A stretch of DNA of 64,000 nucleotides from Sphingobacterium sp. (GCA_031286695.1 JAITTY010000011.1:682001-746000), one strand, 5' to 3'. Positions 35,768 to 45,006 are shown, numbered from the stretch's first letter. Numbers and translations are program-made. Notes: generated from the sequence alone by a model not told the origin.

Positions 35768-38272
35768 ATGCGATACCGTTTTTTATTGGTCTTACTGTTC
35801 TTTACTTCCCGACTATTTGGACAAGGAACTGCATTAACAGGAATTGTCTTAGATGCCTCGACAGCGAAACCTATACAAGGTGTGACTGTCAAGCTTTCCA
35901 ATACTGCCAAATCTGTAGCAACAAATAAAGAGGGGCAGTTTCAGCTACCTTCAGTACCTGACAACTGGGAGTTACAGTTAAGTGCAATTGGCTATAAAAA
36001 ACAGGTATTCCCGATGAGTGTTGCGCAGGGTAAGAAAGTTCTTATTATCCGTTTGGAAGATGAACAACAAAGCCTCGATGAGGTTGTTGTGAACGCGCCT
36101 AAAAAGAGAAAATATTCCAATAAACATAACCCAACAGTAGATTTAATCCGTAAAGTAATTGAGAAAAGAGATGAAAATAATGCGTTAAATGGAACAGCCG
36201 GTAGCTATCAAGAATATGAAAAACTATCGATGTCTTTGTCTATCCAAAATCAAAAGGTGGATAAATCTCGCTTGCTCAAACGTTTCGGATTCTTGAAACA
36301 GGGGATGGATACGCTAAAGTATCCCGGTAGGTCGCTGGTACCCATATTTATGGATGAGAAAATAGGTCAGCGACAATTAGACGCTGCTAAAGGTTCTAGC
36401 TTTGTTTTACTGGGTGAGAATCAGTCGCGCGTAGATCAGTATTTGGATGAAGATGGTATCGACGAGTATTTGGATAAGATCTATGGCGAAACAAATATCT
36501 ATGATACGGATGTCTCTATTGGGAATAGACGTTTTTTGAGCCCTATAGCGACGTTGGGACCTTCCTTTTATAAATATTACCTGGTTGACACTTTGAAGGA
36601 TAGCAAACCTTGGCATGCCAAAATACGCGTAGAGCCACGGAATAGGGAGGATGCACTTTTTTCAGGCTGCATCTATATCCGCTTAGATGGGAGTTATGCA
36701 TTGGATCAAGCGGAGCTGACCATCAACGAAGCGACCAATATCAACTGGGTAAAGGGGCTGAATATTGTATTGAATTATTCGGAAAATCAAGCACAGCGTT
36801 TTTTTCTGAGTAGAGGGGTGCTGACGATAGATTTGGGAATTTTTAAGGATGGTATGGGCTTGTTTGGGGAGAAAGTGACCAGCAGATCATTATCTAGTGA
36901 AAGTCCGCTGATTGTCAGTGGTAAAGCATTGACTCGAACTGGGCCACAAAATCCAAATGGGATTGACTGGAATGTTGCAAGACCTGAGAAACTGAGTAAG
37001 TTGGAGCAGCAGGCCTTTACGAATATCGATAGTTTAAAACAGTCAAAATCTTTTAAAAACTTGATGGCTTTGGGTTCCTTTATCATGTCGGGATATTATG
37101 GGCGCGGTGTTATCGAAATAGGGCCAGTACCTTCATTTTATAGTTTTAACCCCGTTGAAGGAAGCCGATTTAAATTCGGGGGCAACACGACAGATATTTT
37201 TAGCAAGACATTGGTTCTCGATGGTTATGGTGCCTATGGTACGAAAGATAGGCAATGGAAATATAATGTGGGTGCCACATACTCCTTTAATGGTGAATCG
37301 GTCTATAAATTTCCAGTAAAGTTAATCACAGCAAAAGTTAGTAAAGAGGTGCAAGTGCCGGGACAGGATCTAAATTTTATCGACAATGATAATTTTCTAC
37401 TTTCCTTCAGAAGAGGCGAAAATGATAAAATGTTTTATCTACAAAGAAGGCAGATCGAATATTGGCAGGAGTTTGAAAACTATTTATCTTTTAAATTGGG
37501 ATTCTTCAATCAGATTCTTAGTCCAGGTGGGATTTTGGCGTTCGACCGCAGAGCATTCAGAAGAAGTAACGGTAATGAGCTCTGGACTTCTGCTTTCACT
37601 GGAGAAATACGCTGGGCTCCACATGAGAAATTATATCAGGGTAAACGGTACCGACGTATTATCAATACTGGCCAGCCTATTTTCACGTTAGCAGCGCAGA
37701 TTGGCGTAAAGGGATTATTGGGAGGAGACTATAATTATCAGCGTTTTATAGTCAATGCCAATAAGCGATTTTTCGCTTCACAATTTGGCTTTGCGGATCT
37801 TGTATTTGAATCCGGAATCCAATTTGGAAAAGTACCTTATCCGTTGATGATTATTCACCGTGCAAACCAAACGTATTCGTACCAGCTCAACTCATACAAT
37901 TTGATGAATTCGATGGAGTTTATGAGTGATAAGTATGCTTCCTTATTGTTGCAACATTCATTCAATGGCTTTTTTCTCAATAAGGTTCCCTTGCTAAAAA
38001 AACTGGATCTCCGGGAAATAGCGTCAGTAAAGATGTTGTATGGAGCTGTCGATGCTTCCAACAGATACACCAAAAGTTTTGATGAATTGCCCAAAGATCC
38101 GCGGGAACCGCAGTTGTTCTCGCTTAACAATGGAGCTTATATAGAAGGCAGTCTCGGCTTGAGTAATATTTTTAAAATTCTACGCGTAGACCTGGTTCGT
38201 CGTTTTACATACCTCAATAACCCCAGGATATCTCCCTGGGGCGTTAGGGCGAAGATCGGTATTGATTTTTGA
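35768..38272 (+). CDS. DUF5686 outer-membrane protein with carboxypeptidase-like regulatory domain
   Basis: An 834-residue exported protein. The signal peptide 'MRYRFLLVLLFFTSRLFGQG' is intact from this ATG, which fixes the start even though the ATG directly abuts a terminator T-run. A carboxypeptidase-like CNA-B domain (about 24-95, 'ALTGIVLDASTAKPIQGVTV') is followed by 'LDEVVVNA' and a long DUF5686 region with beta-barrel-like strands, ending with an aromatic residue ('VRAKIGIDF'). DUF5686 proteins are common in Bacteroidota and their function is unknown. Between a VirJ-like hydrolase and an MprF-like synthase, a role in the cell envelope is likely. Length is typical for the family. Confidence 0.85.
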   Translation: MRYRFLLVLLFFTSRLFGQGTALTGIVLDASTAKPIQGVTVKLSNTAKSVATNKEGQFQLPSVPDNWELQLSAIGYKKQVFPMSVAQGKKVLIIRLEDEQQSLDEVVVNAPKKRKYSNKHNPTVDLIRKVIEKRDENNALNGTAGSYQEYEKLSMSLSIQNQKVDKSRLLKRFGFLKQGMDTLKYPGRSLVPIFMDEKIGQRQLDAAKGSSFVLLGENQSRVDQYLDEDGIDEYLDKIYGETNIYDTDVSIGNRRFLSPIATLGPSFYKYYLVDTLKDSKPWHAKIRVEPRNREDALFSGCIYIRLDGSYALDQAELTINEATNINWVKGLNIVLNYSENQAQRFFLSRGVLTIDLGIFKDGMGLFGEKVTSRSLSSESPLIVSGKALTRTGPQNPNGIDWNVARPEKLSKLEQQAFTNIDSLKQSKSFKNLMALGSFIMSGYYGRGVIEIGPVPSFYSFNPVEGSRFKFGGNTTDIFSKTLVLDGYGAYGTKDRQWKYNVGATYSFNGESVYKFPVKLITAKVSKEVQVPGQDLNFIDNDNFLLSFRRGENDKMFYLQRRQIEYWQEFENYLSFKLGFFNQILSPGGILAFDRRAFRRSNGNELWTSAFTGEIRWAPHEKLYQGKRYRRIINTGQPIFTLAAQIGVKGLLGGDYNYQRFIVNANKRFFASQFGFADLVFESGIQFGKVPYPLMIIHRANQTYSYQLNSYNLMNSMEFMSDKYASLLLQHSFNGFFLNKVPLLKKLDLREIASVKMLYGAVDASNRYTKSFDELPKDPREPQLFSLNNGAYIEGSLGLSNIFKILRVDLVRRFTYLNNPRISPWGVRAKIGIDF

Positions 38273-38290
38273 TGCTATAAAAATCGACAA

Positions 38291-38380
38291 ATGGAATTGG
38301 GACTATTTTTAGGAAATGGTGTCATTAGTAAAAGCGGTTTAGAAAAATTAAAGAATTGGGCTTGTCAGTTCAAGATGTAA
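38291..38380 (+). CDS. Possible 29-codon upstream ORF before the MprF-like gene
   Basis: ATG at 38291 opens 29 codons, beginning 'MELGLFLGNGVISKSG', and stops with TAA at 38378-38380, two bases before the ATG at 38383. It could be a leader peptide coupling translation to the following gene, or chance. There is no similarity I can name and no conserved motif. Confidence 0.2.
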   Translation: MELGLFLGNGVISKSGLEKLKNWACQFKM

Positions 38381-38382
38381 TT

Positions 38383-40959
38383 ATGCTGATGAAAAACAAA
38401 ATGTTGATCTGGAAATCCTTATTGGGGCTATTGGTTCTTTTGGGGGCTGTGTATTTTTTTGTGAATCAAAGACAGGAATTGGCATCGTCTGTAGGGCTTA
38501 TCCAGTCAAGTTCGTTGTTTTGGGTGGCAATAGGTATCGTTGTTTCTTTGGCTTACATCGCCATGCAAGGTTTGGTCTATGTATATAGTTTCAGGTCTTT
38601 GCAACAAAAGCTATCCCTAGGTGGGGCTACTCGCTTATTTCTAAAGAGAAACTTTATCAGTGTCTTTCTTCCGGTAGGTGGATTTACCTCACTGGCTTTC
38701 TTTAAAAAAGAAGTCAATCAGGAAGGAATCGACGATTCAAACGCCAATCTTTCTTCGGTTATCTATGCCGTCATTAGCCTAGTATCCTTATTTATACTTT
38801 GTCTTTTTGTTTTTCTGTTTGTAGGGATAGCAGGTCTTGATGTTCAGATCATAGGGATTATGTTTGTTTTTAGTGTCCTATTGTTGGGATTTGGCTGGTA
38901 CTGCAGGTCGTTTTATCGAGGCGGAAGTGCATATACGCTCACCATACGTTATTTCCCGTCGATAGCAGGCACCTGGGATGAATTGCATAAAAAGGGCGTA
39001 AATTTCTGGGCAGTATTGCAAAGTCTAATTTGGGCAACAGCCATTGAGCTAGTCGGGATTTTACATATCTATATTGCTATGCTTGCTTTAGGCTTTGAAA
39101 CATCGTTATTGGCCTGTACGGTAACCTATGCAGTCGGAACGTTGGTCTATTGTTTTTCGCCATTGATGAAGGGATTGGGACTTATCGAAGTGTCTATGGT
39201 TGTCATTCTGTGTAAGTTTGGCTACAGCGAAGAACAGGCTATTTCGATATCCTTGTTATACCGTTTATTTGAATTCTGGGGGCCATTGGCATTGGGCGGC
39301 ATTAGTTTCTTTGTAAATAAGAATAACATCTTTGTTCGGATACTTCCATCTGTTTTTATTTTTGTGATGGGACTTATAAATATCATTTCGGTATTGACGC
39401 CAGCTATCCATAGCCGTGTAGCTGCATTAAAACAATTTATATCTTACGACGCGCTAAACTTTTCTAATGCAGCTGTGCTTTTCTTTGGCATACTGCTGGT
39501 GATGTGCTCGGGCTTTTTATTGAAAGGTTTACGCATGGCCTGGTATGCTGCGGTGGCACTATGTTCACTTTCTATTATTGCCAATCTTTCCAAAGGTCTG
39601 GATTTTGAAGAAGCCTGGTTCGCTTTTTTGGTGCTGTTGATGCTCCTTTATTCATCAAAACATTATTTTATACAAAGCAATAGAAGGCTAAGCTCCTTAA
39701 ATCTCAGTTTGGTCCTGTGGCTTATCGGAGTTGTGCTGATGTATGGGATTGCTGGGTTCTATTTCTTGAATGCGAAGCATTTCAATATGGACTTTACCAT
39801 TGTAAATGCGGTGAACAATACATTGCATTGTTTTCTATTGCTGAATGGTGATGTCGCAGAACCCCAGACTGCCATAGGACAGTACTTCTTGTATTCCATT
39901 AATTTTTTTAGTGTCGTTAGTCTTTCAGCATTATTCTACTGGATGGTAAATCCTTGTCAGTTAGCGGAAGAAGATGCCGGTGGACAGATTGAAATTGCGC
40001 AGCATCTTTTGGAGCGTTATGGTAAATCGCCTGTCGATTATTTCAAGACCTATGGAGATAAAGATCTTTTCTTTAATGCTGAGCAGACGGGTTTTATTGC
40101 GTACAAAAAATGTTATGGTTTTGCTATGGTACTGGAGGGACCCGTTTGTGAGGACAGGGAGGATGCGATGAAAGAATTGATTAATGCATTTGAACGCTAT
40201 TGTCGCAAATCGAGTTTGAAAACAGCCTATTACCGAGTTGACGGTAGACATTTAGGGATTTTCAAACAACTTGGCAAAAAATCTTTTCTGATCGGAGAAG
40301 AAGCGATTGTCAATGTCGATAATTTTTCACTGGAAGGTAAGAAACGAAAATCGCTTCGAAATGCGGTGAATAGTATTGAGAAAAAAGGATTTGTTTCGAA
40401 TTTATATCGGGCACCGTTGTCAAATGGTTTGCTTCAGAAGTTGCAGGTTGTATCGGATCATTGGTTGCGGGATATGAAGCGCTCAGAACGTGTTTTTTCT
40501 CAGGGGATGTTTGACGTTGGAAAGATTAAAAACAGTCATGTAATTACTTTGGAGGATAATGAAGGACGCATTTTGGCTTTTTTGAATATCATTCCCAATT
40601 ATGCTCCGGACGAGGCAACTTACGATCTTATTCGAAAATTGCAAGATGCTCCTGGCGGAAATATGGATGTATTGATTATTCGTTTTTTGGAGTATTGCAA
40701 AGAGGAAGGTTATTCTTTTCTAAATATGGGGTTGGCGCCTTTTTCGGGGTTTGACAAGAAGAAAGGGCTCGTTGAACGCATTATTAGTTTTTTATATGAG
40801 AATAACCCGTATTTCCGTCAACCAAAGGGACTAAAAGAATTTAAGGAAAAATTTGATCCTTGCTGGGTCGAGAAATTTGTAGTGTATTCACATGATTTGG
40901 ATTTGATTTCAGTGCCTTTGGTGATTGATAAGGCAATGAAATCAAATGCGGGTAAGTGA
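38383..40959 (+). CDS. mprF: MprF-type aminoacyl-phosphatidylglycerol synthase/flippase
   Basis: The frame opens at a TTG (38356), but the ATG at 38383 or 38389 fits better, giving about 857 residues, close to the length of S. aureus MprF. The N-terminal two thirds hold a dozen or more membrane helices, including the flippase signature region 'FISVFLPVGGFTSLAFFKKE'. The cytosolic C-terminal third is the GNAT-like DUF2156 synthase domain ('YGDKDLFFNAEQTGFIAYKK', 'KRKSLRNAVNSIEKKGF', 'MDVLIIRFLEYCKEEGYSFL', 'NMGLAPFSGF'). MprF transfers lysine (or alanine) from tRNA to phosphatidylglycerol and flips the product outward, reducing surface charge and sensitivity to cationic peptides. The amino acid is not readable. 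Confidence 0.9.
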   Translation: MLMKNKMLIWKSLLGLLVLLGAVYFFVNQRQELASSVGLIQSSSLFWVAIGIVVSLAYIAMQGLVYVYSFRSLQQKLSLGGATRLFLKRNFISVFLPVGGFTSLAFFKKEVNQEGIDDSNANLSSVIYAVISLVSLFILCLFVFLFVGIAGLDVQIIGIMFVFSVLLLGFGWYCRSFYRGGSAYTLTIRYFPSIAGTWDELHKKGVNFWAVLQSLIWATAIELVGILHIYIAMLALGFETSLLACTVTYAVGTLVYCFSPLMKGLGLIEVSMVVILCKFGYSEEQAISISLLYRLFEFWGPLALGGISFFVNKNNIFVRILPSVFIFVMGLINIISVLTPAIHSRVAALKQFISYDALNFSNAAVLFFGILLVMCSGFLLKGLRMAWYAAVALCSLSIIANLSKGLDFEEAWFAFLVLLMLLYSSKHYFIQSNRRLSSLNLSLVLWLIGVVLMYGIAGFYFLNAKHFNMDFTIVNAVNNTLHCFLLLNGDVAEPQTAIGQYFLYSINFFSVVSLSALFYWMVNPCQLAEEDAGGQIEIAQHLLERYGKSPVDYFKTYGDKDLFFNAEQTGFIAYKKCYGFAMVLEGPVCEDREDAMKELINAFERYCRKSSLKTAYYRVDGRHLGIFKQLGKKSFLIGEEAIVNVDNFSLEGKKRKSLRNAVNSIEKKGFVSNLYRAPLSNGLLQKLQVVSDHWLRDMKRSERVFSQGMFDVGKIKNSHVITLEDNEGRILAFLNIIPNYAPDEATYDLIRKLQDAPGGNMDVLIIRFLEYCKEEGYSFLNMGLAPFSGFDKKKGLVERIISFLYENNPYFRQPKGLKEFKEKFDPCWVEKFVVYSHDLDLISVPLVIDKAMKSNAGK

Positions 40960-41006
40960 TAGGGGGTGACTTTTGCTGAAAGTGAGTTTGTTCTTTGAAT
41001 AGAATT

Positions 41007-41498
41007 TTAATCAATTATTTGCACAAGATCGGCACAATTGCCGCTGAGCATCTGAAAGGTGAAACCGGTATCGAGTTTTATCTCTGCGCATGATGACGTA
41101 CGTAGGTACGCCGCTTTTCGGGTCAGGTATTCCACGAGATCAGTTAATGTGGGGTTGTGGCCAAAGAGCAAAACATGATTGATATGATCGGGAATTGCAT
41201 TGATGATGGATAACAGGTGTTTGTAGGTGCATTCATAAATTGTTTCTTCAATTTGAATATCAAAAGAAGAAGCGCCCATCACATCCAGAAAAATACGTGT
41301 TGTTTGGAGTGCCCGGTTGGCCGGCGAGCTGATTACAATACTGTTTTCATCTAGGGTCAATTTCGTAGCGAGCTTGGCAGCAACCTGTTTTGCATGCTGA
41401 ATTCCATCAGAAGTAAGAGCGCGGTCAAAATCGTTTATGCCCGGAATGGTTTCAGCTTTGGCATGTCGGATGATATAGAGTTTTTTACTGTTGTCCAT
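41007..41498 (-). CDS. SixA-like histidine phosphatase family protein
   Basis: A 163-residue single-domain protein of the histidine phosphatase superfamily. The catalytic motif 'IIRHAKAE' has Arg11-His12 near the start, and the second histidine lies in 'LLFGHNPTLTDLVEYL'. The short length and RHAKA variant match SixA rather than phosphoglycerate mutase. SixA dephosphorylates phosphohistidine, for example on the nitrogen phosphotransferase relay or on two-component Hpt domains. The target here is unknown. It is convergent with the MprF-like gene. Confidence 0.85.
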   Translation of the reverse strand: MDNSKKLYIIRHAKAETIPGINDFDRALTSDGIQHAKQVAAKLATKLTLDENSIVISSPANRALQTTRIFLDVMGASSFDIQIEETIYECTYKHLLSIINAIPDHINHVLLFGHNPTLTDLVEYLTRKAAYLRTSSCAEIKLDTGFTFQMLSGNCADLVQIID

Positions 41499-41627
41499 GA
41501 TTAAAATTTTTGATTCTATACTAATAACGCTTTTGTTCCTTGTTCATTGTGTTTGCCAAGGGAGACAAGGGGTTATTGCTTATGAATACAAATAAAAATA
41601 AATCAAGTTTTGAAAAGTAAATATTAT

Positions 41628-42617
41628 ATGAATAATTATTGCACTTTATTTAATTCTTTGTATCTCTCAAGGGGGCTGACCATGTATCGGTCACTTGAAA
41701 AGTGTGCAAGGGACTTTCACCTCTATATTTTTGCATTTGATGATGAGTGTTATCGTATTCTGTCTGAATTACAGCTGGCTAAGGCTACTATCATCCGATT
41801 GTCTGATTTTGAAGATGAGCAATTATTGGCTATAAAATCCACTCGTACTACAGGAGAATATTGTTGGACTTGTACGCCTTCAATTATTCTATATAGTATT
41901 CGAAAATTTGGTTTATCCAATTGCACGTACCTGGATGCGGATTTGTTTTTCTATGCCGATCCACTGGTGTTAATTGACGAGGCAGGGGGAGCATCCGTGA
42001 TTATAACCCCACATCGATACAGCCCAATGTATGAAGATAGCGAATCGGGAGGGATCTATTGTGTGCAGTTTGTTTACTTTAAGAATTCAGATGAAGGTAT
42101 AGCGGTTTTGGAGTGGTGGCGTTCAGCGTGTATTGAATGGTGCTACAATCGCAGGGAACCCGGAAGATTTGGCGATCAAAAATACCTGGATGTATGGACG
42201 ACTAGGTTTACAGGGGTGCATGTCCTGGAACATTTAGGCGGAGGTGTAGCGCCCTGGAATGTTCAGCAATATGATTTTGAACATAAAATAGGGCAAGTCT
42301 GGGGCAAAGAGCTTGCTAGTCAGCGTTTATTTCCCGTGGTGTTTTATCACTTTCATGCGCTAAAATATGCAGAAATGAATTCTTTTACTCTTGCAGGCGG
42401 CAATTTAATAAGTGATAATGACATCCATTTTTTGTATAAACCTTATGTAAAAGCATTAAAAAATTCAGGTCGTGAAATACGGTCTTTATCACGCTTACTC
42501 CAATTCCATGAGATGAATGAAATTCCGCGTATTCGTAAATCACTACGCCGAATGTTTAATTTATATGTACTTGGCAAATTTAGAGAATACTACCATCAAT
42601 CCTATTTCTTAAGATAA
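41628..42617 (+). CDS. Putative GT-A-fold glycosyltransferase
   Basis: The frame opens at a TTG (41610); the ATG at 41628 (MNNYCTLFNSLYLSRG) gives the natural start and 329 residues. The DxD metal-binding motif is 'TYLDADLFFYADP'. Acceptor-side features are 'GGVAPWNVQQYDF' and the conserved histidines in 'VVFYHFHALKYAEMN', as in GT-A enzymes related to GT8. It shares a TAATG overlap with fdtA, so it is co-translated with the amino-sugar enzymes and is the prime candidate for transferring their product. Sugar specificity is not established. Confidence 0.8.
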   Translation: MNNYCTLFNSLYLSRGLTMYRSLEKCARDFHLYIFAFDDECYRILSELQLAKATIIRLSDFEDEQLLAIKSTRTTGEYCWTCTPSIILYSIRKFGLSNCTYLDADLFFYADPLVLIDEAGGASVIITPHRYSPMYEDSESGGIYCVQFVYFKNSDEGIAVLEWWRSACIEWCYNRREPGRFGDQKYLDVWTTRFTGVHVLEHLGGGVAPWNVQQYDFEHKIGQVWGKELASQRLFPVVFYHFHALKYAEMNSFTLAGGNLISDNDIHFLYKPYVKALKNSGREIRSLSRLLQFHEMNEIPRIRKSLRRMFNLYVLGKFREYYHQSYFLR

Positions 42618-43018
42618 TGGCTTATCAAATTGATTTAAAAACATTTACCGATGATCGAGGGAATCTAACGGTGATTGAGAAAGTAATTCCTTTTGATGTG
42701 AAAAGGATATTTTATATTTATGGAGTAGATGGATCTACTCGTGGTGGGCATCGGCATTATGAGACTATTCAAGCTGCTATTTGCTTGAAAGGAAGCTGTG
42801 CTATTTATAATCAAGAAGGAAATAATGAACGGATTTTTGAATTGAACTCACCTGATCAATGTTTAATATTAGAACCAAGGGATTGGCATCAGATGTTTGA
42901 CTTTTCGGAAGATGCTATTCTTATGGTACTTGCTTCTGAATATTTTGATTCAACGGATTATATTTACGAACCCTATTTTATACATGATAGCTTACGAGAG
43001 TTTACGTCAGGTCAATAA
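42617..43018 (+). CDS. fdtA: dTDP-4-oxo-6-deoxyglucose 3,4-ketoisomerase (FdtA/WxcM-like)
   Basis: A 133-residue cupin. FdtA converts dTDP-4-keto-6-deoxy-D-glucose to the 3-keto sugar with galacto configuration; the related QdtA gives the gluco epimer. The active-site strand 'TRGGHRHYETIQA' carries the conserved Arg and two histidines (45, 47). 'YNQEGNNERIF' and 'PRDWHQMFDFSEDAILMVLA' are standard for the family. FdtA versus QdtA cannot be decided from sequence alone. It overlaps the preceding glycosyltransferase by one base and the aminotransferase by 35 bases. dTDP-glucose-forming genes (rmlA, rmlB) are not in the window. Confidence 0.9.
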   Translation: MAYQIDLKTFTDDRGNLTVIEKVIPFDVKRIFYIYGVDGSTRGGHRHYETIQAAICLKGSCAIYNQEGNNERIFELNSPDQCLILEPRDWHQMFDFSEDAILMVLASEYFDSTDYIYEPYFIHDSLREFTSGQ

Positions 43019-44072
43019 GGAATTTATGGAGGAGTATACGCAGGTTTTTCATGACGTATTGCATGGAGGCTGGTATATTTTGGGAAAAGAAGTACAGCAA
43101 TTCGAGCAATCATTTGCGGCTTATTGTGGTGTGCAACATTGCATCGGTGTAGCCTCTGGACTGGATGCGTTAGTTTTGTCATTACGTTATTTTGGCTTTA
43201 CTCCCGGCGATGAAGTGATCGTTCCTGCTAATACCTATATTGCTTCAATTCTTGCCATTATGCAGGTGGGGCTAAAACCCGTACTTGTTGAGCCCGATGT
43301 GGATACCTACAATATTGATCCTAAAAAAATTGAGTCAGCTATTACAGAAAGGACCAGGGCGATTTTAGTTGTTCATCTCTATGGTAAATTGTGTGAGATG
43401 GATCCCATCATTTCTCTCGCGGGTCGATATGGACTACGTGTCATTGAAGACTGCGCCCAAGCACATGGCGCTAGCTACAATGGCCAAAAGGCGGGTTCAT
43501 TTGGCGATTTTGGAGCGTTCAGCTTCTATCCGACTAAGAATTTAGGCGCTTTAGGGGATGCTGGAGCTATAACATGTAAGGATGATAAACTGAATAATTC
43601 GATTCGGACCCTACGTAATTATGGTTCGTCTGCTAAATATGTCTTTGATGAAGTAGGTTATAACTCGCGGCTCGACGAGTTGCAAGCTGCCTTTCTATCT
43701 GTGAAATTAAAATTTCTAGATAAGATTACAGCTCACAAACAAAAGCTGGCGGCAGTCTATCTGCGTGAGTTAAAGTCTGATTTTATACTTCCGGTTGTAC
43801 AGCCTCAACAAGAGGATGTTTATCATATTTTTGCAATCCGTCACCCTGAACGCAATCGGTTGAAAGAATATCTATTGGATAATGGTATCGGAACGGAAAT
43901 TCATTATCCTATTGCACCGCATCAACAAAAAGCGATGAAAGGAATTTTATCAAGCGATAGATATCCCATTTCTGAGGAACTTCATCGAACGATATTGAGC
44001 CTTCCTATTTCTTATGGACATACGGAGGATGATATTAATAGAGTGGTCGAGGTAATGAATAAGTTTTCCTGA
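42984..44072 (+). CDS. fdtB: DegT/DnrJ/EryC1/StrS aminotransferase (FdtB-like)
   Basis: Start set at the ATG at 42984 (MIAYESLRQVNKEF), as in FdtB relatives; the frame itself opens further upstream but would add 29 residues unlike the family. The 362-residue PLP enzyme has the Schiff-base lysine Lys185 in 'SFYPTKNLGALGDAGA', 'VASGLDALVLSL' for phosphate binding and 'VIEDCAQAHGASY' (Asp156). It aminates the 3-keto sugar from FdtA, giving dTDP-3-amino-3,6-dideoxyhexose (Fuc3N or Qui3N). The usual acetyltransferase FdtC is not adjacent. Its end overlaps the convergent gene by 38 bases. Confidence 0.9.
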   Translation: MIAYESLRQVNKEFMEEYTQVFHDVLHGGWYILGKEVQQFEQSFAAYCGVQHCIGVASGLDALVLSLRYFGFTPGDEVIVPANTYIASILAIMQVGLKPVLVEPDVDTYNIDPKKIESAITERTRAILVVHLYGKLCEMDPIISLAGRYGLRVIEDCAQAHGASYNGQKAGSFGDFGAFSFYPTKNLGALGDAGAITCKDDKLNNSIRTLRNYGSSAKYVFDEVGYNSRLDELQAAFLSVKLKFLDKITAHKQKLAAVYLRELKSDFILPVVQPQQEDVYHIFAIRHPERNRLKEYLLDNGIGTEIHYPIAPHQQKAMKGILSSDRYPISEELHRTILSLPISYGHTEDDINRVVEVMNKFS

Positions 44073-45006
44073 AATTTTTTACGAGCAAATTATTGAGAGA
44101 CCTTATCAATGGAATTTTTTTAAAGAAAAAAAATAGGGCAATACGTCTTCTGTTGGCTTTAATTTTTTTAGGATTAAGATCTTGCCAAATTTCGAATGTC
44201 GCATAATGTAACCCTAAGATCTCTAAAAAATTGAGGTCTTTTGTATTTGGTAGAGTGCCCAAAATCATGCTTCCATTTCTGGTTGTATTTAATAATTCCG
44301 AAGCCGAGGTCCGTAAACGAAAAGCATCAGGGCAGGTTGACTTAAGGAAGTTACCGTAAGTTTCATATTCGGAGAATCCAGAAAGTGCCATATCTTTTGT
44401 GGCTATATTTTCAAGGATATAATATGGCCAGACCTGATTCTCAGCGTTTGTGCTCAGCTCAAGTAACATTTTTTGCATCAGCTTTGTTTGGACCATAAAA
44501 TGCTCAGATATAAACGAGTAGTTGACTGTTTTTTTTATGCTAAGTATATGTTCTAATGTTTCAAAATAAGGTTTATGATTTTCTTCACTCTTGTGGATGA
44601 GTACCTTATCTTTTTGATCAAAGAAATTGATTGGTTTTAGTGGGATTGTATCTGCATCCCATATTAGATAATAGTCACTTTGAATGATTTTGGAAACTTC
44701 CATTTTTAAGAATTGCTGGAAGTACCAGCCAGCTCTATCTCCATTCGCTATTTTGCGTTTTAGGAAGTCAGCTACAGATTGAAAATTAAACTGGTCAAAC
44801 AATTTATTTTCATTAATAAGAAGTAAATTGTTTAGATTGAGCGCTTGAAATTTTTCGAAATGAGAAGGGTTTGTTATGACATAAATTTGTTGCGCTTGAA
44901 AAAATAGCTTAACCTGATTGATCACTATCTTTGCAATTTCGATGTGTTGCGGACCTACGCAGATGACAATATCGTAGTTTGGGTTATTTATAAATAATTG
45001 CATCAC
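44035..45006 (-). CDS. DUF6492-type putative glycosyltransferase
   Basis: A 323-residue protein opening 'NPNYDIVICVGPQHIEIA'. The metal-binding motif 'YYLIWDADTIPLKPI' (DAD) and the following 'FFDQKDKVLIHKSEE' match DUF6492, a GT-A-like family in glycan clusters. The last 12 codons overlap fdtB on the opposite strand. It is the last of nine minus-strand genes and starts 18 bases after the fucosyltransferase stop codon. Sugar and linkage unknown. Confidence 0.75.
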   Translation of the reverse strand: MMQLFINNPNYDIVICVGPQHIEIAKIVINQVKLFFQAQQIYVITNPSHFEKFQALNLNNLLLINENKLFDQFNFQSVADFLKRKIANGDRAGWYFQQFLKMEVSKIIQSDYYLIWDADTIPLKPINFFDQKDKVLIHKSEENHKPYFETLEHILSIKKTVNYSFISEHFMVQTKLMQKMLLELSTNAENQVWPYYILENIATKDMALSGFSEYETYGNFLKSTCPDAFRLRTSASELLNTTRNGSMILGTLPNTKDLNFLEILGLHYATFEIWQDLNPKKIKANRRRIALFFFFKKIPLIRSLNNLLVKNFRKTYSLPRPLY

